A DNA stretch of 28,397 nucleotides, taken from positions 1 through 28,397 of IMG/VR virus record IMGVR_UViG_3300031857_001040. One strand, given 5' to 3'. A program made the position numbers and the translations under genes. The stretch comes from a virus. This document shows, piece after piece, positions 22,955 through 28,397 of this stretch (the first letter of the stretch is position 1; each line of letters begins with the position of its first letter). The notes below the pieces were generated by a model, which saw only the letters and a list, made by a program, of their open reading frames with translations, made no database searches and was not told the origin of the DNA.

Positions 22955-23127
22955 CGCGTCACCTCTTTCCGCATGTTCGCTTTCTGGCAGTAGCAACCGC
23001 ACTCAGTGCAGGCGGCTGCAGTGCTCACATGCTTCGGGTCGCGTCGGTTTACCGTTCCGCAACCAAGGCATTTCCAGACGTACACAACGGACGCGCGGAC
23101 CGTTGCCAGTGGTGGCAATAGGTGCAT
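22951..23127 (-). CDS. 58-residue zinc-ribbon protein, first gene of the leftward operon
   Basis: ATG 23127 with GGAGG four bases upstream. Cysteine pattern C20-L-G-C23 and C40-T-E-C43-G-C45-Y-C47 suggests a compact zinc ribbon. Ends with a GTGA overlap into the ParB-like gene, so it heads the operon. No family name can be given. Confidence 0.65.
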   Translation of the reverse strand: MHLLPPLATVRASVVYVWKCLGCGTVNRRDPKHVSTAAACTECGCYCQKANMRKEVTR

Positions 23128-23131
23128 GTGA

Positions 23132-23151
23132 CCTCCGTGCAGCCTCCGTGC
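23132..23151 (-). promoter_or_regulatory. Tandem GCACGGAGG leader repeats
   Basis: The nine-base GCACGGAGG occurs twice with an 11-base period just before the zinc-ribbon start; the copy nearest the start is the ribosome site. GGA-containing pairs of this kind are the usual CsrA target, and csrA lies in the same operon. Inference only. Confidence 0.35.
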
Positions 23152-23207
23152 GGCTGCTCTGATAAATTCAGCAAATCCACCAATGACGGTTATGCTGACA
23201 AAGTCTC

Positions 23208-23247
23208 AAAACAAAAACCCACACAAGCTTTCAACGGCTCGTGTGGG
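23208..23247 (-). terminator. Intrinsic terminator after the excisionase-like gene
   Basis: On the minus strand: CCCACACGAGC .. GCTTGTGTGGG (stem 23218-23247 with one mismatch) followed by TTTTTGTTTTG. It lets the excisionase-like gene be transcribed alone and separates it from the leftward operon. Confidence 0.75.
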
Positions 23248-23254
23248 CGGCAGT

Positions 23255-23272
23255 ATTTACGACATCGTAAAT
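23255..23272. promoter_or_regulatory. Perfect palindrome, candidate operator
   Basis: ATTTACGA-CA-TCGTAAAT, an 8-2-8 palindrome, between the excisionase-like gene and its terminator. Eleven of its bases (ATTTACGACAT) recur at 23493-23503, on the other side of the same gene, which suggests binding sites of one regulator. Confidence 0.4.
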
Positions 23273-23282
23273 TATTGCAATA

Positions 23283-23477
23283 TCAGGAAGCGACTTTTTT
23301 TCGAAATTCCGGAAGAGCCTGAATTTTCAGGATATCCGCATCGGTGAGAATCCATGCGTGCCCATGTTTGCTGCCGATGTTCGGGTACTCAATGCACAAC
23401 TGACGGACACGCGCATCAGTAACACCGAGTCTTTCACCGGCTTCCTTGGAAGTGTAAAAAGGTTGTAGCGTTGCCAT
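23283..23477 (-). CDS. Excisionase-like HTH (MerR/HTH_17-type) protein
   Basis: 64 residues from ATG 23477; an in-frame ATG six bases upstream (23483) is too close to AAGGA. The HTH reads F-Y-T-S-K-E-A-G-E-R-L-G-V-T-D-A-R-V-R-Q-L-C, followed by the W-I-L wing and a helix (DILKIQALPEF), which is the MerR-type fold of excisionases and phage repressor-like regulators. Adjacent to the tyrosine recombinase across a shared intergenic region, so excision or lysogeny control is likely. Confidence 0.7.
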   Translation of the reverse strand: MATLQPFYTSKEAGERLGVTDARVRQLCIEYPNIGSKHGHAWILTDADILKIQALPEFRKKVAS

Positions 23478-23492
23478 GTTCATATCCTTAGA

Positions 23493-23503
23493 ATTTACGA
23501 CAT
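23493..23503. promoter_or_regulatory. Half copy of the candidate operator
   Basis: ATTTACGACAT, identical to the left part of the palindrome at 23255-23272, just before the excisionase-like gene start. Consistent with autoregulation. Confidence 0.35.
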
Positions 23504-23522
23504 TGAAAACGCAGATACAAGA

Positions 23523-23602
23523 GAAAAGCTGCAGTTGGTTGAAACCCGGAGACTTTATCGACGGGCATGGATCCTTGCGGATTCCATCAACTGCAGCTTT
23601 TC
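23523..23602. repeat. 15-bp inverted repeat next to the tRNA
   Basis: GAAAAGCTGCAGTTG and its perfect reverse complement, separated by 50 bases. The right copy ends three bases before the tRNA 3' end. Could be a recombinase/excisionase arm site or a transcript-end hairpin. Confidence 0.6.
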
Positions 23603-23604
23603 AG

Positions 23605-23688
23605 TCTCGATCGGGAGAGTCGAACTCCCACTCCGGTTAAGGAACATGCTCCTGAAGCATGCGCGTCTACCAATTCCGCCAGATCGAG
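23605..23688 (-). tRNA. tRNA-Leu (anticodon CAG)
   Basis: 84 nt. Acceptor stem CTCGATC/GATCGAG, discriminator A, T8, a D arm with GGAATTGGTAGAC, anticodon stem CATGC-TTCAGGA-GCATG (anticodon CAG), a long class-II variable arm (TCC/GGA) and T arm GGGAG-TTCGACT-CTCCC. The A discriminator is the leucine identity base. CCA is not encoded (CTG follows). Every stem pairs, so it appears functional. Confidence 0.9.
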
Positions 23689-23747
23689 AATGTGTTTGTT
23701 ACCAGTCTTTTCTCTATTCAAACCCATATTGTCGGGAGCAAACTGAC

Positions 23748-23762
23748 GTGCTCCTGAAGCAC
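23748..23762. other. Candidate attP core: anticodon stem-loop copy
   Basis: GTGCTCCTGAAGCAC, self-complementary (GTGCT/AGCAC). Thirteen bases are identical to the anticodon region of the tRNA 100 bp away. It is close upstream of the recombinase gene, flanked by the CTCTATTCAA direct repeats. tRNA anticodon loops are common attB sites, so this may be the attP core for a host tRNA-Leu. No other tRNA part is seen around it. Confidence 0.35.
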
Positions 23763-23899
23763 CTTAGCACTAAGGGTAGGGGTGACCTCTATTCAAGGCC
23801 GTTTCGGTGGTTTTGCCTGACCGGAATGTTGTAGATACTGCGATTTATTCGGTTGAAGGACAATACACCGGACGGAGTCTCTACTTTGTGGAGACAATT

Positions 23900-24766
23900 A
23901 TGAAAGTGCTCGCATTTGCTAAACGCTACGTCGATGACCGCAAACTACAGAAGACGCCTATCTATTCAGCGGCGCGATTCATTCGCATCGTGAAAGACAT
24001 AGATATCGCCAACATTACGGAACGTCACCTGAGTGAGTTTCGAACAAAAGCTTTGGCTGAAGGGCTGTCGCCGCACACAGTCAAGGGATCACTGAAAGAC
24101 CTGCGAACGCTAATCAGGTCCACCGGTCGGCAAATCAAGGTTGAACGGGTGCGAGTCCCGCAGCCAGATCCGCACCCAGTGCCACACGCTCACATTGATC
24201 TGATTTGGCCGTGCTTGTCGTTGTGGGCTCAGCAGTGGCTGGTGTTTGCCTTATGGACTGCTGCCAGGCTGGATGATGTCATTAGACTGCAGCAACAGTT
24301 GACCGCAACAACGTCGACGCTGGCACTGACGGCATCGAAGACAGGTCATCGCCACGAATGGCCAGTGCCGACATGGCTGCAAGGGTGGCTGAGTCCGCAG
24401 CGGTTACCCTATGGGAAAAGTTACGACTGGTCTGGGCATTTGGTCCGTCAGGCATTGCACGCAGCGTCGAAATGTTGTGGTATTCCTGACGTACTTCCGA
24501 ACCATGTGAGAGACAGAGCACTGACAGAATGGTCACGAGCAGATCACACAGCGTGCGAGGTTTTGCACGGTCAGTCGCTCGGGACGCTGCGACATTACCT
24601 GAGCCCACTGGAAATTCTGTCGGCGGCATCTCCACGTGTGAAACTGCCGGCTTGTTTCGATGCGGCGACGGATTCCACGTCCCGATTGATTAATAGTTTC
24701 AATCGATTAGACCCCAGCGCCCAAGGTCTCATCGTCGACACTACCGAGCGTTTAGCCCGCTCATGA
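23900..24766 (+). CDS. int: Tyrosine recombinase (integrase)
   Basis: 288 residues from ATG 23900, with GGAG nine bases upstream; the longer open frame has no ribosome site. The N-terminal SAM-like domain (1-80) includes I-T-E-R-H-L-S-E-F-R. Catalytic candidates: R123 (AARLDDVIRL), K147 (SKTGHRHEWP), N201/H202-V-R204, H223 and Y233 (LRHYLSP). The first box-II position is Asn-His rather than the common His-x-Leu-Arg, so the enzyme is divergent. It should integrate and excise the phage with the excisionase-like protein. It lacks the features of an integron integrase. Confidence 0.75.
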   Translation: MKVLAFAKRYVDDRKLQKTPIYSAARFIRIVKDIDIANITERHLSEFRTKALAEGLSPHTVKGSLKDLRTLIRSTGRQIKVERVRVPQPDPHPVPHAHIDLIWPCLSLWAQQWLVFALWTAARLDDVIRLQQQLTATTSTLALTASKTGHRHEWPVPTWLQGWLSPQRLPYGKSYDWSGHLVRQALHAASKCCGIPDVLPNHVRDRALTEWSRADHTACEVLHGQSLGTLRHYLSPLEILSAASPRVKLPACFDAATDSTSRLINSFNRLDPSAQGLIVDTTERLARS

Positions 24767-24905
24767 GTTATTGCTATTGACATCAATGCCGCCGGCGGTA
24801 CAGTCCCCGCCAGCCGCTCATGACGCGCGGTTAAGCACTTACGCAAAATTCCCTCAATGGAACAACAGCCTGACTGTGTCGGGTCGCTTGTTGATTGCGT
24901 AATCG

Positions 24906-25097
24906 ATGCGAGAACACACAGCCAAAGACGGTGTAATCAAACGACCGGATAACTACGTCCCGACGGTTGAAGAACAGGCCGAGCAGGAAGCGATTCGTCG
25001 ACAAATCGACGAAGAACGCACCGCAATTGATTGCATTGATCAGCGCGGGCAGTATCGACATCCGCGAAAATTCACGCTCCGGGAGGTAATGCGATGA
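24906..25097 (+). CDS. Small charged protein before the lipoprotein gene
   Basis: 63 residues, highly charged and helical (VPTVEEQAEQEAIRRQIDEERTAIDCI). An in-frame stop lies two codons upstream of the ATG at 24906, so this start is forced; no clear ribosome site. The end overlaps the next ATG as ATGA. Not recognised. Confidence 0.5.
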   Translation: MREHTAKDGVIKRPDNYVPTVEEQAEQEAIRRQIDEERTAIDCIDQRGQYRHPRKFTLREVMR

Positions 25098-25504
25098 AGT
25101 GGTATTTGTGGCTTGTAGTCGCTGGTTTTCTCTGCGGTCTCACAGGCTGCACCGCAGAAGACAAGGCCGGCTTCTCAATCGATCTGTCAAACCTCAACTG
25201 GCAGACGGTCGCAATCATCGGTGCGGCTTTGCTCACGCCTTTTCAGTCGCTGCTAAAGCCGGTACTCATGGCATTGCAGCCGATCGTTTCAATCCTGCAG
25301 AAACTCGGAATACTGCGAAAACCCGCAACACCGGACGACACGCCGGGCGAATTAACGATAGCGGAATTCATCGCGATCCTGACGGACTTGCTTAGCAAGA
25401 CCAGCGATCCAGTGTTGAAAGGCCAGATCCTCGGGCTGATATCGACTGCTGCAGGCGTTGCACCTGAGGTCAAGGGGGCGGCCAGTGCCAGCAAAAGCAA
25501 GTGA
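25094..25504 (+). CDS. Lipoprotein-like membrane protein, holin-like candidate
   Basis: 136 residues. N-terminal signal with lipobox L-T-G-C19, then a hydrophobic stretch at 35-66 (VAIIGAALLTPFQSLLKPVLMALQPIVSILQ) and a helical end. First of a compact set that ends in a papain-like peptidase gene. A holin or envelope anchor is possible, but the lipobox is unusual for a holin; its membrane role is clearer than its function. Confidence 0.5.
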   Translation: MKWYLWLVVAGFLCGLTGCTAEDKAGFSIDLSNLNWQTVAIIGAALLTPFQSLLKPVLMALQPIVSILQKLGILRKPATPDDTPGELTIAEFIAILTDLLSKTSDPVLKGQILGLISTAAGVAPEVKGAASASKSK

Positions 25505-25862
25505 GCAGCCGGAATCGAATCCGCTGCTGCTGTTTATCTTGGTAGTTGCTGGCGTCTGGTTTTTCAATCGGGACGCTGCGCCGACACCAGACCCACAACC
25601 ACCCGAGCCAGTTGTTAGCGACGTTCTGCAGGATGCCTACGACGCTGATCGAAAGACTCAGGTTGCCGTTTTGCGGGAACTTGCACAGCAGCCGTTTGAT
25701 GGTGCGACGGACGATGGCCGGCGGCTTGCCGGGGAATGGTTCAATAAGCAGCGTTTTCGCAATCGGGCGGATGATTTTGGAGCCTATACGGACGTTGTTG
25801 CAGAAGCCATTGCGACGAACACCGAAAGCGAACTGGCTGCGAAACTGGAGGTGAAGCCGTGA
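25485..25862 (+). CDS. Single-span membrane protein with exported domain
   Basis: 125 residues from GTG 25485 with AAGGGGGCGG upstream, overlapping the lipoprotein gene by 20 bp. Residues 11-29 (NPLLLFILVVAGVWFFNRD) form one transmembrane helix; a proline-rich linker (PTPDPQPPEPVV) leads to a helical domain. The layout resembles spanin-like or lysis accessory proteins, but no family motif is present. Coupled to the peptidase gene by GTGA. Confidence 0.5.
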   Translation: MPAKASEQPESNPLLLFILVVAGVWFFNRDAAPTPDPQPPEPVVSDVLQDAYDADRKTQVAVLRELAQQPFDGATDDGRRLAGEWFNKQRFRNRADDFGAYTDVVAEAIATNTESELAAKLEVKP

Positions 25863-26686
25863 ACGAACACCACACAGGCGGCTGGCGCATCGATCTGGAA
25901 CGCTTTGACGTGCTTGCTGCCTTGCCGGCGGAAGATCCAGTGCTTGCCATGCGTGGCACTTACAACGAAGTCAGCGTAGATCCTCGGTCAGTTCTCCGCG
26001 TTGAAAATCAGGGCTCCGTCGGAAGTTGTCAGGGGCATTCAATCAGTTCGTCATGCGAGTGGTGTTACGTCATCGCAACACGTGATGAAGACCTGCAACT
26101 AAGCCGTGCTTACGGTTATTACGAAACGCAGCGGCTTGACCAAATCAGCGGAGACCGTGGAAGCACGATCGAGGGCGGTATCCGACTGGCTACAGAATTC
26201 GGGATCTGCCGTGAGGAACTGTGGCCGTACTCGGGACGATACGAACCGACGAGGCCGAAACCGATTGAGGAACTGCGAAAAGACGCAGCAACCTACAAAA
26301 TCGGCAAATCCTACAAGCTTACAAGCTACGATGGCATTCGCACGTTTCTTGGATCTGGACAGGGTGCGGTGCATCTCGGGATCACATGGAATTCAAGCGT
26401 CGATGCTGCGGTGGTCAACAACTACAGCGGGGCTCAGGGTGGCGGACATGCCATCAGCCTGTATTCGCTGTCGGATCGCAAAGACTCACAAGGCAGGCCG
26501 TACTGCTGGATGATGAATTCGTGGGGCAAAGGCTGGGGGAATACTGGCTGGGCTGAGTGGTCTCCAAACGCAATCAGCCAAATGCTCACCAGTCGCTGGG
26601 CTGTGTTTGTCGGTGTTTCTGACATGCCAAACGTCAGGCCACGTGAGTTCACTCTGGCGGATCTGAAGAAGTCTCTGAGGATCTGA
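25859..26686 (+). CDS. Papain-like (C1-type) cysteine peptidase
   Basis: 275 residues from GTG 25859, with GGAGGTGA upstream. The active-site signature is complete: Q51-G-S-V-G-S-C57-Q-G-H-S (oxyanion Gln and nucleophile Cys), G-G-G-H197-A-I-S-L, and N220-S-W-G-K-G-W-G. No signal peptide; the N-terminal 45 residues may be a short pro-region. Papain-fold enzymes hydrolyse peptide bonds; here it could be a lysis enzyme, a virion processing protease or an anti-host factor. The gene lies between single-span membrane and lipoprotein genes. Confidence 0.85.
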   Translation: MNEHHTGGWRIDLERFDVLAALPAEDPVLAMRGTYNEVSVDPRSVLRVENQGSVGSCQGHSISSSCEWCYVIATRDEDLQLSRAYGYYETQRLDQISGDRGSTIEGGIRLATEFGICREELWPYSGRYEPTRPKPIEELRKDAATYKIGKSYKLTSYDGIRTFLGSGQGAVHLGITWNSSVDAAVVNNYSGAQGGGHAISLYSLSDRKDSQGRPYCWMMNSWGKGWGNTGWAEWSPNAISQMLTSRWAVFVGVSDMPNVRPREFTLADLKKSLRI

Positions 26687-26687
26687 T

Positions 26688-27662
26688 ATGCGTTATCTCA
26701 TTGCAATCATCCTGCTGACTGGCTGCGTCGATGCAACGCAGCAAGCCAGCATCGAAGAAGCAAAGCAGCAGCTTCGCGCCGCATCGGTATTCGTGGAGGA
26801 TGAGCCAATAATCCCCAACACTATCGCACTGCAGGCGATTCGCACGAAATTTAACGAACCCTCCGAATCAGAACCAGCGGTTGAACCTGAGCCGGAGGAC
26901 ACACCGCAACCTGCCTCCGGGCTTCCAGATCCCGCTGGTTCTGATTTTATTGAGCCGGTTCCTGAGCCGTCGATCACCTTTAGCCGTCCTGTGCAGTCCG
27001 GGCCGGTGGCAACGCTCTACACGTCGGACGGCTCGTTCGTGTGCGGTGGGTGTATCACGCAAGAAAGAATTCTTTCGCAGGAAAAGATTCCTTTCGATCT
27101 GTATGCAATCGAGAAGGTGAACGCCGAAACGGCTGCAGCCATGGGTGGTGTGCCGCGATGGATTCCATACGACAAGTCGGCAAGCTATCCCGGGGCAAAA
27201 TCGAATGAGACGTTGCTGACATGGTTCAACACGCTCAAAACGTTTCGTGACGGAAGCACGCCTGTCGCGTGTGAAGTGATCGGGGGGGCGGTAACGGTGG
27301 ATTCCGTTGCCGCTGCTCTGACCGCTCATTTAAGTGATGAGGCGGCACAACAGCCGTTCGGAAGCCTACTGAATATCGACATTGATGCACCCGATACTGC
27401 GACGGCTGCGGTATTCACAATAATTGAAACGGGCCGATATGCAAACGCGACAGTTGGAATCGCTTTCGACTGGTCGGCTTCCACCCGCACCATCAGCGAC
27501 ACAGCCAAAACCATCACACTAAATCCACCGGCCAAAATCACGCTCACAAAATGGCGGGCAAAATGGTCTGCGGCATTGCGTGGCATACAGTACGACTCGG
27601 CGGCTAAATCGGTGACGCTGCTGCTTTTAGGTGCGCCGGATCTGACTGTGAGGTTTCAGTGA
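26688..27662 (+). CDS. Lipoprotein with thioredoxin/glutaredoxin-like CGGC segment
   Basis: 324 residues. Lipobox L-L-T-G-C13 predicts membrane anchoring. Residues 55-100 are Pro/Glu-rich (a spacer). Then V-A-T-L-Y-T-S-D-G-S-F-V-C119-G-G-C122 and, later, G-G-V-P-R-W-I, the CxxC and cis-proline pieces of a glutaredoxin-like fold. The C-terminal 150 residues are beta/alpha with Thr-rich strands. Coupled to the peptidase gene by one base. An envelope redox or redox-coupled lysis role is conceivable; unusual for a phage. Confidence 0.6.
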   Translation: MRYLIAIILLTGCVDATQQASIEEAKQQLRAASVFVEDEPIIPNTIALQAIRTKFNEPSESEPAVEPEPEDTPQPASGLPDPAGSDFIEPVPEPSITFSRPVQSGPVATLYTSDGSFVCGGCITQERILSQEKIPFDLYAIEKVNAETAAAMGGVPRWIPYDKSASYPGAKSNETLLTWFNTLKTFRDGSTPVACEVIGGAVTVDSVAAALTAHLSDEAAQQPFGSLLNIDIDAPDTATAAVFTIIETGRYANATVGIAFDWSASTRTISDTAKTITLNPPAKITLTKWRAKWSAALRGIQYDSAAKSVTLLLLGAPDLTVRFQ

Positions 27663-27976
27663 GTGCGATATTTCTGGAACGTGATCGAACTGAAATTGTC
27701 GGGGAAATGCTTCGTAAGTTCGAGTGTGAGGAACTGCCGGCATTCGCATGGAACGACCGAAAAGAACCAAAGGAAAGACGGAAAAAACGTGCATTGTGTA
27801 TCGCAACATTGGAGGAGTTCGAGCGGGTGCTGGAGCGAGCCGGAGCACCAAAAACGCGACAGGAAGCAATCGACGCGATTTATCCTCAGGGAATTGGATA
27901 TGTGTTGATGTGGATCATTCTGAGGGCGGTGGTGGCTAAAATTGTCGGATGGCTGTGGGACAGGACGCAGGCATAA
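27659..27976 (+). CDS. Small protein with C-terminal hydrophobic helix
   Basis: 105 residues from GTG 27659 with GAGG upstream, coupled by GTGA to the lipoprotein gene. Charged N-terminal two-thirds (RKEPKERRKKRALCIATLEEFERVLERA) and a hydrophobic C-terminal helix (VLMWIILRAVVAKIVGWLW). Tail-anchored or amphipathic; no family recognised. Last gene of the 25 kb-28 kb set. Confidence 0.55.
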   Translation: MSAIFLERDRTEIVGEMLRKFECEELPAFAWNDRKEPKERRKKRALCIATLEEFERVLERAGAPKTRQEAIDAIYPQGIGYVLMWIILRAVVAKIVGWLWDRTQA

Positions 27977-28043
27977 CAATCAGGAACCATAGAGGGGAGG
28001 TGGTCCCGATCTGATGGTACGGTGGAAATAACAAACAATTGTC

Positions 28044-28158
28044 TGTCAGTAGTGCTTGAGGGGTCACATGTAAACCAACCGGCTGCCGCATGTGAGTTTC
28101 TCTGAGAAGTGACCAAACCACGCTCGGTATAAACCAGACGGAATCAAGAAACTGACAG
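28044..28158 (+). ncRNA. Candidate structured RNA
   Basis: Outer helix CTGTCAG (28044-28050) with CTGACAG (28152-28158), then after an internal loop CTTGA (28056-28060) with TCAAG (28144-28148), and an inner hairpin TCACATG (28065-28071) with CATGTGA (28090-28096). Nested pairings in one order over 115 bases are more than chance would suggest, but only computation can decide. Orientation is not certain. Confidence 0.3.
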
Positions 28159-28201
28159 CCGCAGTAGCACCGTGCGGGTGTTTGGATGACGGTGCAAAAA
28201 C

Positions 28202-28241
28202 AAAAAAAGCCTGCGGAGTCCGGCAAGACAATACCGCAGGC
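28202..28241 (-). terminator. Leftward intrinsic terminator-like hairpin
   Basis: GCCTGCGG (28209-28216) and CCGCAGGC (28234-28241) with a 17-base loop; on the minus strand it is followed by TTTTTTTG. No minus-strand gene is seen to its right within the window, so its client is unknown. Confidence 0.55.
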
Positions 28242-28243
28242 AA

Positions 28244-28253
28244 GGAACGTTCC
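28244..28253. promoter_or_regulatory. Perfect 10-bp palindrome GGAACGTTCC
   Basis: Lies between the hairpin and the start of the next rightward gene at 28296, a usual position for an operator. Its binding protein is not known. Confidence 0.35.
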
Positions 28254-28295
28254 GGTAACTGAATCGCGAAGACAATTGGAGACCGGACGAAAAAT

Positions 28296-28397
28296 ATGTG
28301 GATAAACAAAATAAACGCAGAAGTGCTGCGAGAGGTGCTGCAGGAATCGCCCTCCTGTTACATGATCAGTGGTCTCGACGGCGAAATTTACTGGGCA
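28296..28397 (+). CDS. PAS-like protein, N-terminal part (3' end outside window)
   Basis: 34 codons visible from ATG 28296. The protein starts with a helix (WINKINAEVLREVLQES) and continues P-S-C-Y-M-I-S-G-L-D-G-E-I-Y-W-A, which has the look of the beginning of a PAS sensory domain (..vidldGrI.ya). The GGA at 28284 is the only ribosome-site-like sequence. Too short to be certain. Confidence 0.35.
   Translation, partial: MWINKINAEVLREVLQESPSCYMISGLDGEIYWA

Larger units (their letters stand above)
23484..23899. other. Divergent intergenic region with tRNA and candidate attP
   Basis: Between the leftward excisionase-like gene and the rightward recombinase. It holds a 15-bp inverted repeat (23523-23537 and 23588-23602), a tRNA-Leu, a second anticodon-stem-like palindrome (23748-23762), and 10-bp direct repeats CTCTATTCAA (23712-23721 and 23787-23796). 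Promoters for both directions must lie here, but I cannot assign -10/-35 boxes with confidence. Confidence 0.6.
27977..28295. other. Gene-free stretch with dense inverted repeats
   Basis: Contains a nested set of inverted repeats (28044-28158), a hairpin GCACCGT/ACGGTGC (28169-28196), a terminator-like hairpin facing left (28202-28241) and a palindrome (28244-28253). No open frame with a ribosome site was found on either strand. Confidence 0.6.

Noticed and set aside
23700-23800. Second tRNA next to tRNA-Leu
   Set aside because: Only the anticodon arm is recognisable; no acceptor, D or T arm can be built around it.
23900-24766. Integron integrase for the cassette array
   Set aside because: The recombinase is divergent in box II, lies beside an excisionase-like gene and an attP candidate, and shows no segment resembling the extra helix of IntI proteins. 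Phage integrase is the better reading.
24858-24953. 31-residue frame at ATG 24858
   Set aside because: No ribosome site, overlaps the better-supported gene at 24906, and no recognisable sequence.

Overview
The window looks like about 28 kb of a temperate tailed bacteriophage or prophage, with a siphovirus-type tail (tube, tape measure and chaperone genes, no sheath). The host is most likely a planctomycete. That assignment is inference: it rests on the general feel of the proteins, on strong GGAGG ribosome binding sites, on a phage csrA and on a papain-like enzyme in the late region. No host gene is present to confirm it. Both ends cut through genes: the major capsid gene on the left and a possible PAS-domain gene on the right.

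Layout. (1) 1-10125, + strand: late structural genes in standard order: capsid C-terminus, a terminator, a decoration-like protein, head-tail joining, tail terminator, gpZ-like protein, tail tube, a G/GT-type tail chaperone pair joined by a -1 frameshift on a run of nine A, tape measure, then distal tail and fibre proteins. (2) 10381-23127, - strand: a long leftward early/middle operon of tightly overlapping genes, ending in a terminator at 10312-10334. From its promoter side it holds a zinc ribbon, two ParB-like proteins, a winged-helix-like protein, small membrane proteins, CsrA, a possible annealing protein, an IbrB/IbrA-like pair (ParB + PAPS-reductase-like), a PD-(D/E)xK nuclease, an HNH nuclease, a DUF1376 replication protein, a helicase-loader-like protein and a zinc-finger protein. 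(3) 11328-13486, the distal part of that operon: seven integron attC-like sites of 90-91 bp alternating with six short orphan genes, then a second PAPS-reductase-like gene. (4) 23218-24766: the lysogeny switch area: an excisionase-like gene with its own terminator and palindromic operators, a tRNA-Leu(CAG), a candidate attP and a tyrosine recombinase. (5) 24906-27976, + strand: a compact cassette of small membrane proteins, a lipoprotein, a papain-like peptidase, and a lipoprotein with a CGGC thioredoxin-like segment; lysis or envelope functions are plausible. (6) 27977-28295: no gene, but dense nested inverted repeats suggesting a structured RNA.

The most unusual element is the attC-like array. 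Each site folds into an imperfect hairpin with TAAC/GTTA ends and one or two unpaired bases in one arm only, the hallmarks of integron recombination sites. The stop codons of five of the seven adjoining genes are built from or abut the terminal TAAC. No integron integrase is seen, so this is a CALIN-like (integrase-less) cassette cluster embedded in a phage operon. By the usual polarity signs the sites face opposite to all the genes they carry.
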